From contig CP087215.1 of assembly GCA_020912385.1 (NCBI GenBank), forward strand, positions 1,736,001 to 1,800,000: a DNA stretch of 64,000 nt, given 5' to 3'. This document shows, piece after piece, positions 31,480 through 43,035 of this stretch (the stretch's first letter is position 1; each line of letters starts with the position of its first letter). The stretch comes from Neofusicoccum parvum. Its lineage: Eukaryota > Ascomycota > Dothideomycetes > Botryosphaeriales > Botryosphaeriaceae. Made by a program: the position numbers and the translations under genes. Under the pieces are notes generated by a model that searched no databases, had not been told where the DNA came from, and was given only the letters and a program-made list of their open reading frames with translations.

Positions 31480-32460
31480 ATGCCTCCTGTTTCAATCCGC
31501 CACCCAACCGAAACCCTCCACCACGCCCAATATCCCGCCATCGACCCGACCAACCCATCCAACTCTGCCGCTGGCAAGACAGTTATCATCAGCGGCGGGG
31601 CAAGTGGCATTGGCTATGCAATCGCGCAAGCCTTTTCCGCCGCCGGTGCCGCAACCGTCATCATCCTAGCCCGCCGGCAAGAAGCTCTCGACGAGGCATC
31701 AGCCAAACTCCGCGCCGAAAACGAGGCGGCAAAGCGTAGCACCGAGGTCTGGACCTATCTTCTCGACATCAAGGATAGCGCAGCTTCCCAGTCTCTCTTC
31801 GCCACCATCCGGCAGCGCATCAGCTCGAGCAGTGGCCCAGCCACCGACGCGGACATCCTGGTCACCAGCGCCGCGTACCTCATGCAGGGCCAGTCAAGCC
31901 TCGAGGAGCCCGAGCAAGTCTACCGCGAAAGCTTGGACACCAATCTGTTCGGCAACTTGGGTCTTGTGCGTGCGTTCCTGGCGCCCGAGATCCCGGCCAT
32001 TCCGTTCTCCGCGATGACAGGAGGAGTAAAGGACATTTCTGGGACGAAGGCTCCGACGCAGCAGAAGGTCATATTGGATGTCTCTTCTAGTGCCTCGTAC
32101 TACGTTCTGCCAGGGCAGGGCGCGTATTCGTCCAGCAAGCTAGCCTTCACGCGCGTCATGCAGTCGCTACAGGCGGAGTTGGACCAGCTGGAGAACCAAC
32201 CCATCCGTGTGCACAGTTTCAACCCGGGCCTCATATACACAGAGGCGGTTTCAAAGCTATTCGAGTCGAAGACGGACAAGTTTCCTATTCCGTGGGATGA
32301 TGTATCATTGGCAGGAGGGTTTGCGGTTTGGCTTGCCAGTCCAGCGGCTTCGTTTCTGAAAGGCAAGTTTGTGATGTCAACATGGGATGTGGAGGAGATG
32401 ATAGCTCAGAAGGACAAGTTTGAGGATCCAGATTTCTCAGTTATCACGTTGAAGATCTAG
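31480..32460 (+). CDS. short-chain dehydrogenase/reductase
   Basis: Intronless gene of 326 residues, slightly longer than a classical SDR because of a ~30-residue N-terminal extension. The Rossmann fold begins at KTVIISGGASGIGYAIA (about residues 33-49), the glycine-rich NAD(P) site. ILARRQEAL follows at the end of strand 2; the Arg pair there suggests NADP(H) preference. Then come LLDIKDSA, DILVTSAAY (in place of the usual NNAG), the catalytic Ser in DVSSSASYYV, and the catalytic YSSSK (Tyr/Lys). HSFNPGLIYTEAV is the usual PG region after the active site. No signal peptide or membrane segment is present, so it should be a soluble oxidoreductase. The broken FAD monooxygenase downstream hints at a former secondary-metabolism or degradation group, but two genes do not make a cluster. 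Substrate unknown. Confidence 0.92.
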   Translation: MPPVSIRHPTETLHHAQYPAIDPTNPSNSAAGKTVIISGGASGIGYAIAQAFSAAGAATVIILARRQEALDEASAKLRAENEAAKRSTEVWTYLLDIKDSAASQSLFATIRQRISSSSGPATDADILVTSAAYLMQGQSSLEEPEQVYRESLDTNLFGNLGLVRAFLAPEIPAIPFSAMTGGVKDISGTKAPTQQKVILDVSSSASYYVLPGQGAYSSSKLAFTRVMQSLQAELDQLENQPIRVHSFNPGLIYTEAVSKLFESKTDKFPIPWDDVSLAGGFAVWLASPAASFLKGKFVMSTWDVEEMIAQKDKFEDPDFSVITLKI

Positions 32461-33123
32461 TGGAGAGCGAACAGTTCCATCTGACAAAATCCAATCGTCA
32501 TTTTTCTTCTCGCCTGACAGGCTGTCTCTAAGTAAACTCGGCACTTTCCTTGGTAAATAGCTTCCTGATCTTATTTGGATACTCGCGAGCTTTTACTCCA
32601 ACCATTGAAACTCAACCCATACGAATGCTGTCTTGTAACGTACATTCAACCAAGGAACTACACCCGAGAGCTTAAGCATGGTAGCTTTTTTCTACTCTTC
32701 AACAACCTACTCAGTGAATGACTTTCGCTCTTTGGCCACGGCAAGAAAGGAAGGGATTTTGAAGAACCGAGACTGTCTTTGGCGCGGTCAGAAGTGAGGT
32801 TAGCAAACTCACGAAGGTGAGCTTGCGCCGCTTCGCGTGCACTGCAGGTCCATTCTTGTCAACGGCTCTTTTCTTTACTATTCAATCAACGGAGAGAATG
32901 TTAAACTGGCAAAATAGAAGAACAATATGTGAGCTTATGCCGCGCTGGACCCACGGCAGCCTCAAGCACACGGGCGTCAACGCGGATACGCTCAAAAAGG
33001 CTGAAGACATTAAGCGGAGGAAGGTGAGAAATATCATCGATAACAGAGAGGCTCTGCTCGTATAAATTAAAGTCGTCGATCCGAAATTCCTCCTTACGGA
33101 GTGGATGTTGAAGTCCTTGGACA
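32461..33123. other. intergenic region upstream of the monooxygenase relic
   Basis: No intact gene. Short frames on both strands at 32.8-33.16 kb may include badly decayed N-terminal parts of the following monooxygenase relic, but no FAD-binding GxGxxG motif could be found. Confidence 0.4.
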
Positions 33124-33753
33124 GTGGTGCTGAGTAGAACCCAAGTTTTGGGATACGTCGACACATCTGTACACAGCGGCTATGCTGTCTGGAGGGCCTT
33201 TGTGGACGGTTCTATGTCCTTGGAAGATCTGTTGACTAGAGCTTTGTTTGATGATGGTAAGTTATATCACATATATTTTGAATTGATAGGATCAGTGGGA
33301 GTTGATGGACGAGAACAGTATAATTGATCGGAAACTCGTCTTGTGGCCTTGCTTGGAGAAATGGGTTATAGATTTTGGAAAAGTGGCTATCATTGGCGAT
33401 GCGGCATATCATCTCCTCCCAACATCTGTCCAGGGTACAGGCCAGGCAGTTGAAGATGGTGTTACTATAGCGAAGTGCTTGGCGAAATCCAATGGAGATG
33501 TACTATTGGCTTTGCATACATACTTCGCGCTGAGATATGAGCATGTGGTGAGTGCCAAGCAATTGGGGTGGCGTAATGTAACAAGTGGCATAACTTGCAT
33601 GACAAAGGGACCGAAGAATTGAAGGCCGAGGTCGGCATCTCGGGCGGGTTGCTTGAAAGTTACTCGCTCGCGTCGGATAATTGCGAGATAGTTGTGGAGG
33701 AAAATCAGATTGACAACCGCGGTAGTCGTGGAGAAGGTAAAAAATGGAGATAA
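33124..33753 (+). pseudogene. FAD-dependent monooxygenase fragment
   Basis: Pieces of a salicylate-hydroxylase-type flavoprotein monooxygenase are spread over three phases. First SGYAVWRAFVDGSM, the domain-centre region; then DQWELMDENSIIDRKLVLWP; then the second FAD-binding motif GKVAIIGDAAYHLLPTSVQG with GQAVEDGVTIA; last a tail beginning WHNLHDKGTEEL that ends in TAA at 33753. The joins would need introns of only about 33 and 38 bp, too short for normal fungal introns, and the first does not keep the frame. The N-terminal dinucleotide-binding half is missing. I therefore call it a relic. A real gene with unusual splicing is less likely but not excluded. The intact SDR is just upstream. Confidence 0.7.
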
Positions 33754-34128
33754 GCTCCACGAGGAATAGTGATGAAGAGATATTGCCTATAAATAGCTGC
33801 CTCTTATACATTGCAAAGCGAGGCTTGGCATCATACATAGATCCGGTCGATGGTCTCTAGGACTCGAGAAGCTGCCAATTATTGCGTATCTGTAACCGCC
33901 GTCTCGATCAACCGTGACACACGAAAATTTTTAGGGGGTGTTGCCGCCTAGCTGAAGCTGTGCCGCAAAGGCACGCATCTACGCCTCATGACCCATTTTT
34001 GACGCTGATTCACTGGTGTTGCACGGCACGCGTGCGGCGAAGCAACATTATTGAAGAAGTCTGTCGAATCTGCCAGATCTTTCATCTTTTCCTCTCCACC
34101 CATACGCGACAACCGCACACAAACCATT
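33754..34128. other. intergenic region
   Basis: A 375 bp space holding the promoter of the F-box-like gene. No clear regulatory element was recognised. Confidence 0.45.
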
Positions 34129-35403
34129 ATGGCAAGACTCCTGACCTGTGCTAATGAGACCTTGATCGACATTTTCAAATCCTTGGATACCATAGACTCT
34201 GCCATTCGATTAGCCATATCCTGCCGCAGATTATACTGTATTTTTGACACTTTTCGCCTGGAAATCCTCAAGCACATCATTGTAAGTGTTCCGCCAAAGG
34301 GTTTTGCAATCTTGTGCTCATACTGACTCGTTCAGCTCCACTCCAAAACTCACATGTACGATATCGTGCTTTGCCACCTCAATGATGCTTTCCACGCATT
34401 CTCCTCAGCCCAGCTCGAGAATCGTCGTCAAATCATCGAAATTGGCGCACACCCCTCACACATCCGCTATGAAGAATGCCTCAAGGCCAAGGATCTTAGC
34501 TCCGGACAAGTCTGGGATATTCTAGCTCGCTGGCATGGCCTCAAACTCGTCCACCGTCTCTATACCTGCTGCACCGTCCATAATCCCTACAAAGACCGAA
34601 TCGGTATTACTGGAGATGCACCATTGACTGAGGAGCCGATCCTGGACATCCTCGAGCTCTTTTCGAATGCCCACGGTCCGGGTGGGGCAAAATGCGACCA
34701 ATGCGCTGCTCTCGCGCCCAGCAATTCTTATTGGGAACGGTTTTACACCGCACTTACAAAATATTGGCTAGACGTGGAGCGCACGCGGTTCGCATCAATC
34801 TGTCATTACCGGCTTCAATCGGAGCAGAACGATGTCTACGAACAGATTTATTACTTCTGGTTTCGGTATGATTGCTTTCAGGAGAGCCTTGAGACCCTCG
34901 AAGCCTACGATTTCGTATATGGGTTCCTTGCTCAAAATCTCCAATTCTCCTCTATATCTACTCTTGAGGACTGGATTCAGGGAGAAGATCGTCCGTTTAG
35001 GGAAGAGCCTGAGTGGGATTGGAACTTGTACATGAAGGGTATTCGCCTTGCCCTCAACCCGGCAGATATTCTAGAGCTCCTGGCACTCACGTCGCGATGG
35101 AAACGGGAGCCATCGACTGAATGGCCCACGGAGCGTAAAACTCGATACTTTCGCACGCGAGGAGTCTTCTGCAACGGGTTTCCCGGTGACGTCTCTGTTG
35201 GAGACATCGACGAATTTCCAGATACCTGGCTCGACTTGACACATCTGGAAAGAGCATGCTTTGCGCATCTGCGGTCGTTGACGGGCAATCCTTCTGGCCT
35301 GGAGGAAACTTGGACGCACTACCGCACATCAAGGTGGCAGACAGAAGCACGGGGAAATTTCAAGCACCTATCAACAGTGGCATTGGGTTTACAAAAGAAG
35401 TAA
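34129..35403 (+). CDS. F-box-like domain protein of unknown function
   Basis: Two exons, 34129-34281 and 34336-35403, joined in phase 0, give 406 residues. The N-terminus (LLTCANETLIDIFKSLDTID then AIRLAISCRRLYCIFDTFR) has the hydrophobic and Leu/Ile pattern of a fungal F-box-like helix bundle, which would bind Skp1 of an SCF ubiquitin ligase. The rest is rich in Trp, Tyr and charged residues (QVWDILARWHGLKLVHRLY, DVYEQIYYFWFRYD, EWDWNLYMKGIRLAL) with no recognisable repeat; lineage-specific fungal F-box-like proteins usually look this way. A role in protein turnover is inference from the N-terminus only. Small cysteine pairs (KCDQCAAL) are present but do not form a clear zinc site. Confidence 0.7.
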
Positions 35404-36712
35404 CATATCTCAGGGCCCAATTCGTACCCTGGGCAAGACGGGGACTGAGAAGGAGAGACGGTTCACGGGCACATTCAGGACTTCGGGTATGCCGCATTCA
35501 TGACATATTTGTCGCAGCCTATTTCGTGATTAGAGGTGTCCTTTCCTGATATTTTCTAGAGATTGAGAAATTTTGTTGACGTGCAAGTTGGTAGAATGCT
35601 GGCCTATAATATGGAGACATTCATATTCCCAGCGCAATTACTCGTGTACATATGCCTGGTCTATGTCGTCACTAAGACATGTGTCTCCATTCTGCCAGCA
35701 GTAGAGATTCAATACCAAATTAGCCCATCCAACTCACACTCCCGTTCGTTCCATCTCCCAAACGAACACCTCCCAAACAACTCCGTCACCGCCCATCCCT
35801 CAAATAAACTGTCTGCTCGGTCCACCAACGCTTGTGTTTCTTTCCCAAACACCACACTTCCATTCCAACGAGCTTCCATACGTTCCCATTCCACCTGACA
35901 TCTTACATCATGTGTTTGTTTAAATGGATTAATCCTTTTCCAGCTAGGCGGGAGTATCCGGATAAACGGAGCATAAAGCGGGATCTCGAAAGAAAGAAGG
36001 ATGTTGAGGGTCGGGGCAGTAGGAGACGATCGTGGAGCATGCCTTCGCGGGGAAGGGACCGTGATTGGCAGCGGCGGTGCAACGACTGGGGCCTTCACCG
36101 CTGAAGTTAGATAGTGCAAAGGGTTGCCGTGAAGACATGTCCGCACTCAAATGCAAGAAGATTGGATACAGATTCTACATCAATGCAAACTGCACGAGAT
36201 GTCCAAAGATTTTAGAGAATTAGACCACGTATTCTGCGTGCCGCTTTACAGCAACTCTGATCTCATGAATGTCCGAGCCGTGTTTGCTGGCAGAGTGCCT
36301 GGATCCCAAAGAAGCGGATCACCGATAGCACCCCTGCAACTGCGCAATGACCCCGGCATCTCCGCCAGTACCTTGCATGACTGTTGCATTCTTCGTATAA
36401 GCAGCCTGTCAATCCCTGGCCGTGATTGCGAACAGACAAACACCTCTCCCGAAACCCGACGGTCTCGCGTTCCCGCCCTTCACGCTACGATCACGCCGCA
36501 ACCGTTTCGCTGCCTTCCTCATCCGGCACTCTTGGTCCGCCCGGCAAAATGCTTGGCCCACGCCTACCTTGCCTGCACTTCGTATACGTTATCGACACCC
36601 CAATGCTCCTTATCCCGTTGCGCGCATCTCGCAATGCTCCACCCCGGCAGACCCCCCCGCCCAATAGAGCAATAGCGGTCAAGCTATCTCTCTCGCAAAC
36701 CCACCTCCCCCA
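35404..36712. other. intergenic region
   Basis: No supported gene over 1.3 kb. A short frame starting near 35910 and ending at 36104 encodes a very basic ~65-residue peptide (SIKRDLERKKDVEGRGSRRR) and could be a small gene, but it has no recognised relatives and no independent support. The last 400 bp are C-rich promoter sequence with a CCAAT motif near 36661. Confidence 0.4.
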
Positions 36713-36719
36713 TATAAAT
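36713..36719 (+). promoter_or_regulatory. TATA box of the secreted subtilisin gene
   Basis: TATAAAT lies 90 bp before the ATG at 36803, with a CCAAT motif about 50 bp further upstream. Confidence 0.6.
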
Positions 36720-36802
36720 CCCACCACCATGGCGCACCACCGCAACCGCCCTCTCCCTCCTCTCCCCCAGGGACCTCCACAGCTTACCCGCGCCCACCCA
36801 CA

Positions 36803-38348
36803 ATGAAGTGCACTACGCTCCTCACCCTCCTCTCCGCGGCCCTCGCCGCCGCCGCACCATCGCCGCACCTGCGCCGGCGCGACACCAAGGAATACGACGT
36901 GCTCGCGTCGCCGAGCGCCGACGTGGCGGCGCTGCTGTCGCGGCTGGGCCTGTCGCCGGCCAACGACGGCGTGTTCGCGACCTTCGACAACGCGCGCTTC
37001 CGCGGCTTCTCGGGCGCCATCACCGAGGACGAGGCGGCGGCGCTCAGAGCCGCCGACGGCGTGCTGAGCGTCGAGGAGGCGGTCGAGATGGCGCCGCAGG
37101 CGAGCAGGAGCGATGCGCCGTGGGGACTGCAGCGGATCTCGTCGGAGGGGGCGGTGGCCGTGCAGGGGAGTGTGACGGCGAGGAAGTGAGTTGGTGGTTT
37201 CTTTTTTTTTTTTCGTTTTGTGCTTTGCGGCGGGAGGGGGTGGTTGTGGGAGATTCTTTGGCGAAGAGATCAAGAGAAGAAAGTTTAAGAGCATGGAACT
37301 TATTTTGGAGAGGGGAGAAGACCTGTGAATAACTCTGGCTGACCGTTCGCTTTTTCCCCCTCCCTCAGCTACACGTACACGTGGGACGACGCGTCGACGC
37401 TGGGAGAGGGTGTAGACATCTACGTCATGGACTCCGGCATCTATCTCGAGCACGAAGAGTTCGCAGGCCGTGCGACCATGGGCTTCAACTTCTACGATGA
37501 TGCGCCAGGAGACAGATACGGCCACGGTGAGAGACCGCCCTTTCGCCCGACAACCAGCAACACCACCTGAGAACCCCTAAGCGCTGACGTTCCCCAGGAA
37601 GCCACTGCGCGGGCACCGCCGGCGGCGAAACCGTCGGCGTCGCCACGAACGCGAACCTGATTGCCGTCAAGGTCATTGCAGATGCCGGTGGCGGCACCTC
37701 GTCCGGCGTGAGTCCAGCCCCATCATCACCCGCCACTTCCCAACTGCTTCTCTCAACCAAAGTCCTAACCCACCCCTCCACCAGTACCTCGCCGGCCTCG
37801 ACTACATCCTCACCACGCACGCCGCGCGCTCCACGCAGCCCGACTTCGTCGCCTCCGTCGTCTCCATGTCGCTCTCCTTCAGCACCGTGCTCGCCGCCAT
37901 CGACAACTCGACGCGCGAGCTGCCGGCGGCGGGCATCCACCTGGCCATCGCGGCCGGCAACACGTACGATGACGCGTGCACGTACAGCCCGACGTCGGCG
38001 GGCGGGCCGGGCACGCCCATCGTCGTCGTCGGCGCCTCCACCGCCGCCGACGCCATCCTCTGGTTCAGCAGCTCCGGCCCCTGCGTCGACGTCTACGCCC
38101 CCGGCGCCGACGTCGTGTCGGCCGGGCTCGCGGGGCCCGCCGCCTACGTCGCCGACTCCGGCACCAGCATGGCCGCGCCGCACGTCGCCGGCCTGCTGGC
38201 CGTCTTCGTCGGCGACGACGGCGCGCTCGACTCGCCTGAGAAGGCGAAGGCGAAGGTGGTCGAGAGCGCGAGGGCGGGGGCGCTGGCGGAGAGTGCGAAT
38301 TTCGTGGAGGGCGGGGAGGTGTTGTTGGTGGGGAATGGGGCGTATTAG
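36803..38348 (+). CDS. secreted proteinase-K-type subtilisin (S8A)
   Basis: Four exons, 36803-37185, 37369-37526, 37598-37707 and 37785-38348. A signal peptide (MKCTTLLTLLSAALAAAA) precedes an inhibitor I9-type propeptide that ends near SVEEAVEMAPQ, which acts as chaperone and inhibitor until cleaved. The mature enzyme shows the catalytic Asp in VDIYVMDSGIY, His in GHGSHCAGTAGG across an intron, oxyanion Asn in AIAAGN, and Ser in SGTSMAAPHVAG. The Asp motif reads DSGI instead of DTGI, a mild and tolerated change. Total length of about 400 residues fits proteinase K and cuticle-degrading proteases. It degrades extracellular protein. It is unrelated in use to the intracellular TPR-subtilase at 21-23.7 kb. 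Intron 1 is the longest (183 bp) and includes a T-run. Confidence 0.94.
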
Positions 38349-39300
38349 GCGGAGGCGGCGGATGGGATGGGATGGGTGGAGGTGGTGGTTGGGGGAGGTG
38401 AGGGAGGCGGCCAGCATGATTGGTTGTGCTACAGTGCCTACAAGTAGTGATTAGTAAGACTATTTTCTTGGGTTTTTTGAGGATTAAATTTCAGGGCGCA
38501 TGGGGGCGCAAGGCAGAAATGACACCAGATACCCTGCCTGCCTCTTTTTGCCTTGCAGCTGCGCCCTATTTTTTGAACCGCAAAAAAGTTGAGCCAATTG
38601 CTGACTAAAAAAATGTTCGGAGCTGGATCCACCGTGATTATTAGGAAGACGGATTCCTTGGGTTTTTTTTGAGGATTGGATTAAGGGCGCATGGTGAGGG
38701 CTGACGAAGGGCAAACGAGCACGATTGAAGGTTGACTTACTGCGCCCTATTTTTGAGAGTACAAAAAATTAAGCTAATTGCAGACGAGGAGATGATTGGC
38801 GCCGGATCTACCATAATAATTAGTAAGACGGATTCCTTGGTTTTTTTTGAGGATTGGATTTAGGGCGCATGATAAGGGCAGAAGAAGGGCAAAGCAAGGG
38901 CGATTTACTGCGCCCTATTTTTGAACCACAAAAAAGTTGAGCCAATTCCTGACTAAGAGATGTTTGGCGCCGGATCCCGTGACGAACGAACTTTGTTCGT
39001 CGCTGAATGGTTGAGTGCTTATGTTTAGCATTACTGGCTTTTACTGCTATGCTTAAGGTGAGTGTTCCAGCCTCAAAGTACACAGTATGCCCATCTATAG
39101 GCATGTCCGCTTTTTTGGTGAAAAGTTGGTCTGATCTGGTAGACAGGACCTCTTCCTGGACCTGGCGCCCGCTGCTAAATTAGAAACCATCTCACGGATG
39201 CAATTTTTCCTTCTCATATTATTTATATTTAATATTTTTCTATTCCTCTTGCTGCTTCGACAGCTGCGTGGTATCACATTACATCCCATCACCCCTCCCC
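38349..39300. other. convergent intergenic region with tandem repeats
   Basis: Lies between the convergent subtilisin and lipase genes. Apart from three tandem repeats (38448-38978) nothing is recognised. Frames read across the repeats are repeat artefacts. Confidence 0.6.
38448..38978. repeat. three tandem ~170-190 bp repeats with internal inverted repeats
   Basis: Units begin near 38448, 38635 and 38813 (TTAGTAAGACGGATTCCTTG with variants) and end with GTTGAGCCAATTGCTGAC-like sequence and GGATCC/GGATCT. Each unit contains AGGGCGCA (38493, 38684, 38861) and later its exact reverse complement TGCGCCCT (38560, 38741, 38909), so each can fold into a hairpin. The loop shrinks from about 59 to 49 to 40 bp. 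Confidence 0.85.
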
Positions 39301-40912
39301 TCACAACACCATCGGCACCTTAAAAACCTCCCTCTTCCTGAACTCGAACACATCCGGCCTGCAGCTACTCACGTTGTTGAAATACCACCCGTGCGCGTCG
39401 AAATCGACAAGCAGGTTGCCGGTGTTCCCCTTCCAGTTCACGCTCCCCTCCAGCGGGCCGCTGATGTCGTCCGTCGTCACCTCCTCGTTCGTGTCCACGT
39501 CGATGTAGTACTCCGGGCTCACGTGCACGAAGCCCAACAGCACCGGCGGCAGCTTCGGCACCGGGTCCTTCTTGTGCGTGAGCCTGAAGTTGTCCCCCTG
39601 GTCCGTGATGTAGTCGCTGATCTTGCTCCCGCCGATCCGCGGCTGCCCGAAGCTGTACATCTCGACCGCGTACCCGCTGTTGCGCAGCTCCGCTGCGGCG
39701 AACACGGCGACGGCGCCGCCGAGGCTGTGCCCGACCGAGACGATCTTGAACGACGGGTTGGCGTCGGCCGCCGACTTGACCGACGCCAGCACGCCGTCGC
39801 GGGCTTCGGTCCAGGCGGTCCAGAAGCCGCCGAAGGCCGTGCAGCCGGAGCAGAGGGAGGACGCGTCGACGGTCGGGAAGCTGATGTCGGTCAGGTAGTT
39901 CCGGACGGAACCGGAGCCACGGAAGGCGACGACGATGAGGGAGTTGGTGGTGTCGGTGGCGACGTAGCCGGTGACATCAGTGATGAGGGAGCTGTGAGAG
40001 GAGGGGGTTAGCAGGGAGAATGACAAGGGAGTGGGTAATTGTGCTGAACGAAGAGATCGAATAATGAGATAGGTAGGTTGTGGCAAGATATGTTGAGGGT
40101 TGAGGGATGAAGTGGGAGGTGGTTCGGATAGAAACTGGGGGGTAGTGAAACATGAGTGGGCGTGAATGATGACCATCAAGGGTCCAGATGTTGTATGATT
40201 GAAAGCAAGGTGATTCTTCCCTCAGGATCTATGACAAGGGGTCTTGAAGTGCAGTACCCCGAGCTTTGACAAAAGACCCACGAGTCGTGACTCTCGGCAA
40301 CATCCGAGTACAAACGGGCCATGAAGCTTAAGCACCGAAGAATATGGCCGCATATAGCGACGAAGCAATTAAACGAAGCGAATACGCGAATGACGGTGGA
40401 GATCAGACAGAAAGAAATAGGAACATAAAGTCATGAAATGAGAGCTGAGAAAATGACCATTTTGAAGTAAGATAGGAAATTGAGGAGAGAGGGGTGAGCT
40501 TACTTCTCGAATTCGCTGACAGTAGTAGTATCAGCCGCCTGGACTAGCGGGCAGTTGTCCGTAGAACAGGTCAGCTTTGTGTCGGGCGAGTCGTTGTTGT
40601 CCGGGCTTTGACGTCAAGTTAGCAATGGTTCAGGGAGGAGGTCAGTGTGCATGTTGTAACTTACCAGTAAGCCGCTGCCGCGTACTGCTCCATCAGACTG
40701 AACGTGTCGAACAGATCCTGCGAGATGGCTGTTGTGGCAGGCTACGTCAGCATCCATGCTTCAAGTTTGAAGTGTTGTTTCACGGCGGTACTGGGTGACG
40801 CCAGCCCGAACGTACCTCTGCGTTCAATCTTGGAGTCGATGGGCGCAGGGGCTGCGCCCACCAGCGCCGCGGCACCCAGGCCAGCGGCGAGACGCGTGAA
40901 GAAAGACGGCAT
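39301..40912 (-). CDS. secreted class 3 lipase
   Basis: Four exons, 40912-40816, 40728-40665, 40605-40504 and 39991-39301, join in phase to give 317 residues. A signal peptide (MPSFFTRLAAGLGAAALVGA) and short propeptide precede the mature protein. Typical filamentous-fungal lipase features follow: QDLFDTFSLMEQYAAAAY, paired Cys (LTCSTDNCPLV), DVTGYVATDTTNSLIVVAFRGS, the nucleophile in VSVGHSLGGAVA, the Asp region THKKDPVPKLPP, and HVSPEYYI before the final catalytic His. It should hydrolyse triacylglycerols or related esters outside the cell. The close pattern to Thermomyces/Aspergillus lipase and feruloyl esterase A means substrate cannot be fixed by eye. Intron 3 is 512 bp, unusually long here. 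A TATAAA element on this strand lies at about 41202-41197. Confidence 0.93.
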
Positions 40913-43035
40913 CTTGAAGAAGGAGAGAGACGAGAGGATAGATGATCAACCAACCGCAGGCCAGTCGATCGAGAGGCAGAGTCGGCCGGACGAGGAACGA
41001 CCCACGGACGACAGCGGGAGAAGAGAAGAGAAGAGAAGACGGAGGGGACGCCGGCGAGGAAACACAACTACTGCAGGAACCCGCAGCTATAACACGTTTG
41101 GTTTCCTTGCACGACTCGCAGCGAAAGCGGGAAGCGCGCGAGTGTGGATGGCCGCAACGGGAAGCTTCGCCGCAGCCCACGTGTGCCCTCGAGCTCTTTA
41201 TACACGACTCAACAGCGGGAGGCAACCTGGATTTGAGAGCAGGCAGTCCGGATTTAAAAACAGGCGCAATGCCCAGCTCGACGGCCGCGCATGATCGCCG
41301 GGCACGGCGCGGGCTGTGCACGCGGGCTGGTTGAGGCACTGCTCCCTCCGTCGCTTGCTGCTCCACGAGGCCCCAGGAGCATCCGCGCGGCCAGTGCTTT
41401 TTTCCCTTCTCATCCGCTTGGCCAGGCTCGTTGCTGCCGCGGCTCCGGATCGAGGACAGGAAAATGGAGGGCTCTGCGCCGAAAGCGGCAGTGATGCGAG
41501 GCGCGCTGCTGCGCTGTTCCCGGTCTCCGCCACCGCAATTCGCTGGCCGTCGCAGCATTCTGCCGGCCACTCAGCGCGCGACGGCCGCTCGCCACGCTCA
41601 CAGGTCGAGCGGCAAAAAGCCAAATGCGCCCCAAAACTGGAATCGTGGGGACGGCGGTGCAGCTAGCTCCCGCCGTCCGCGAGTGGCACATCCTGACAGC
41701 GGTGCGTGTGAATGTACCTGCGGATACGGCCGGACCTTGCTTCGTACGCGCCCGGATTGCAGTCTGCAGCTCCCAGAGCAGCGAAGCCGGCTCGAAGGAG
41801 CCATGCAGCGTCAGCGATCGCTTCCCGCGACACGCCCGCGGCCCCTCGCTCGGCGGCTTTCGTGGCACGCCTGAGTCACCTGCTCTGCCCTCTCCGGCAG
41901 TGCCGATTTCTGCACGCTCGCTCGTCAGCCTTGCTTCTTCGAACGACAACAGCGGCGGGTGGGGAGGCTCCTCCGCCGCGCCGGGCTGGGCGCCAGCACG
42001 CGACATCCGCGCAGACCGCCACGGACTCGCGGTCAGAGGGCGTCAAGGTCTCGGAGCGTGGTGGTCACTTTGAGTTTGGGCTCGGTTATCGCCTGCGGAT
42101 CTCTGGTCGCGGCAAGCAGGGATTGCTTGCTGCACCATTCAATTGAGCCGCCCGTTGACTGGGGACGCAACGGACCACGGCGGGCTGATTTTTGCCCTTG
42201 TTGTTGGGCGGGGACGACGCGAAAAACCGATGGGCGCTCGGCATTTCCCAGCGCGGTTGGGATGGGCAGAGAGCCGCGAGTGATGTTCAGCTCGCGTGCA
42301 TGTCAGCCCGGACGAGACGGGCGTTGTGTGATGGACCCTGGCTCTTCCCTGCTGCAGCGGATGGACGGGACGGGTGTGCATGTTATTTTTGCTTCCCCGA
42401 TGAACGAGTTCCAACAATCCAACAGCCGTGCACTTCCTCTCAGCTCCTTCGCGAACTTGTCTGCCTAGCCGTGAGGTCAGCTGTTTGTCCATCTGTTGGG
42501 AGCTCGCACGCCCGTGGAAAGAGCCGTGCCCACAGCGCGGAGCAGCTTTCCTGGAAGCGGAAGGTCAATATAGCACCACCATCGTCACTATTAACCCTCT
42601 GGAGCGCGCCAATGTCTTGTCATCGTGATGAGACTATTGCCATATCCACACGCTGATGTACTGCGTATGTGCCTCGTTTCTCACCAGCATCACGCGCTGC
42701 TCGTGCATGCCTGGCTCTGCTGCTAAAAAAAAAAAAAGAACAGAAAAGAAAAGAAAACATGGTCTCAATGCGGCTCGCCTTCCTATGCTTCATCACGGAC
42801 CTGAGCTATCCGAGCATCCGTCTCATTGAAAGCTGAACGAACCCATGTACCATTAGGCTGTGTGCAACGGTCTGCAGTAACCCCGTACTCTGCAATAAAT
42901 CACATCGTGTGCAGATTTCCCATGGCATGCCCCAGTGCATCTTCGGAACTCTTTCTTCTCTGATATGCCCATGTGTACGCCCGACTCCGTCCCCACCAGC
43001 ATTTTGTACTTTGCTCCATTGGACGAAGCGCCTCT
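40913..43035. other. 2.1 kb GC-rich gene-free region
   Basis: Many overlapping frames up to ~250 codons run on all phases at 40.8-42.6 kb, but none has a domain and they mutually overlap, as chance frames do in GC-rich DNA. A GAGAA-type run lies near 41027-41040 and an A-rich tract at 42725-42760. No RNA gene was recognised. Confidence 0.5.

Noticed and set aside
36803..38348. Secreted subtilisin as the gasdermin-activating protease
   Set aside because: It has a signal peptide and propeptide, so it acts outside the cell, and it lies 10 kb away; the cytosolic TPR-subtilase is the better partner.
37485..38417. Minus-strand frame of 310 codons
   Set aside because: Shadow of the secreted subtilisin exons; Arg/Gly-rich and domain-free.
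38438..39104. Similar short minus-strand frames with LAQLFCGSK-type sequence
   Set aside because: They are the same repeat unit read three times, not a gene family.
40824..42006. Several overlapping frames of 150-250 codons
   Set aside because: All phases are open at once because of high GC content; none has a domain, signal peptide or plausible start context.
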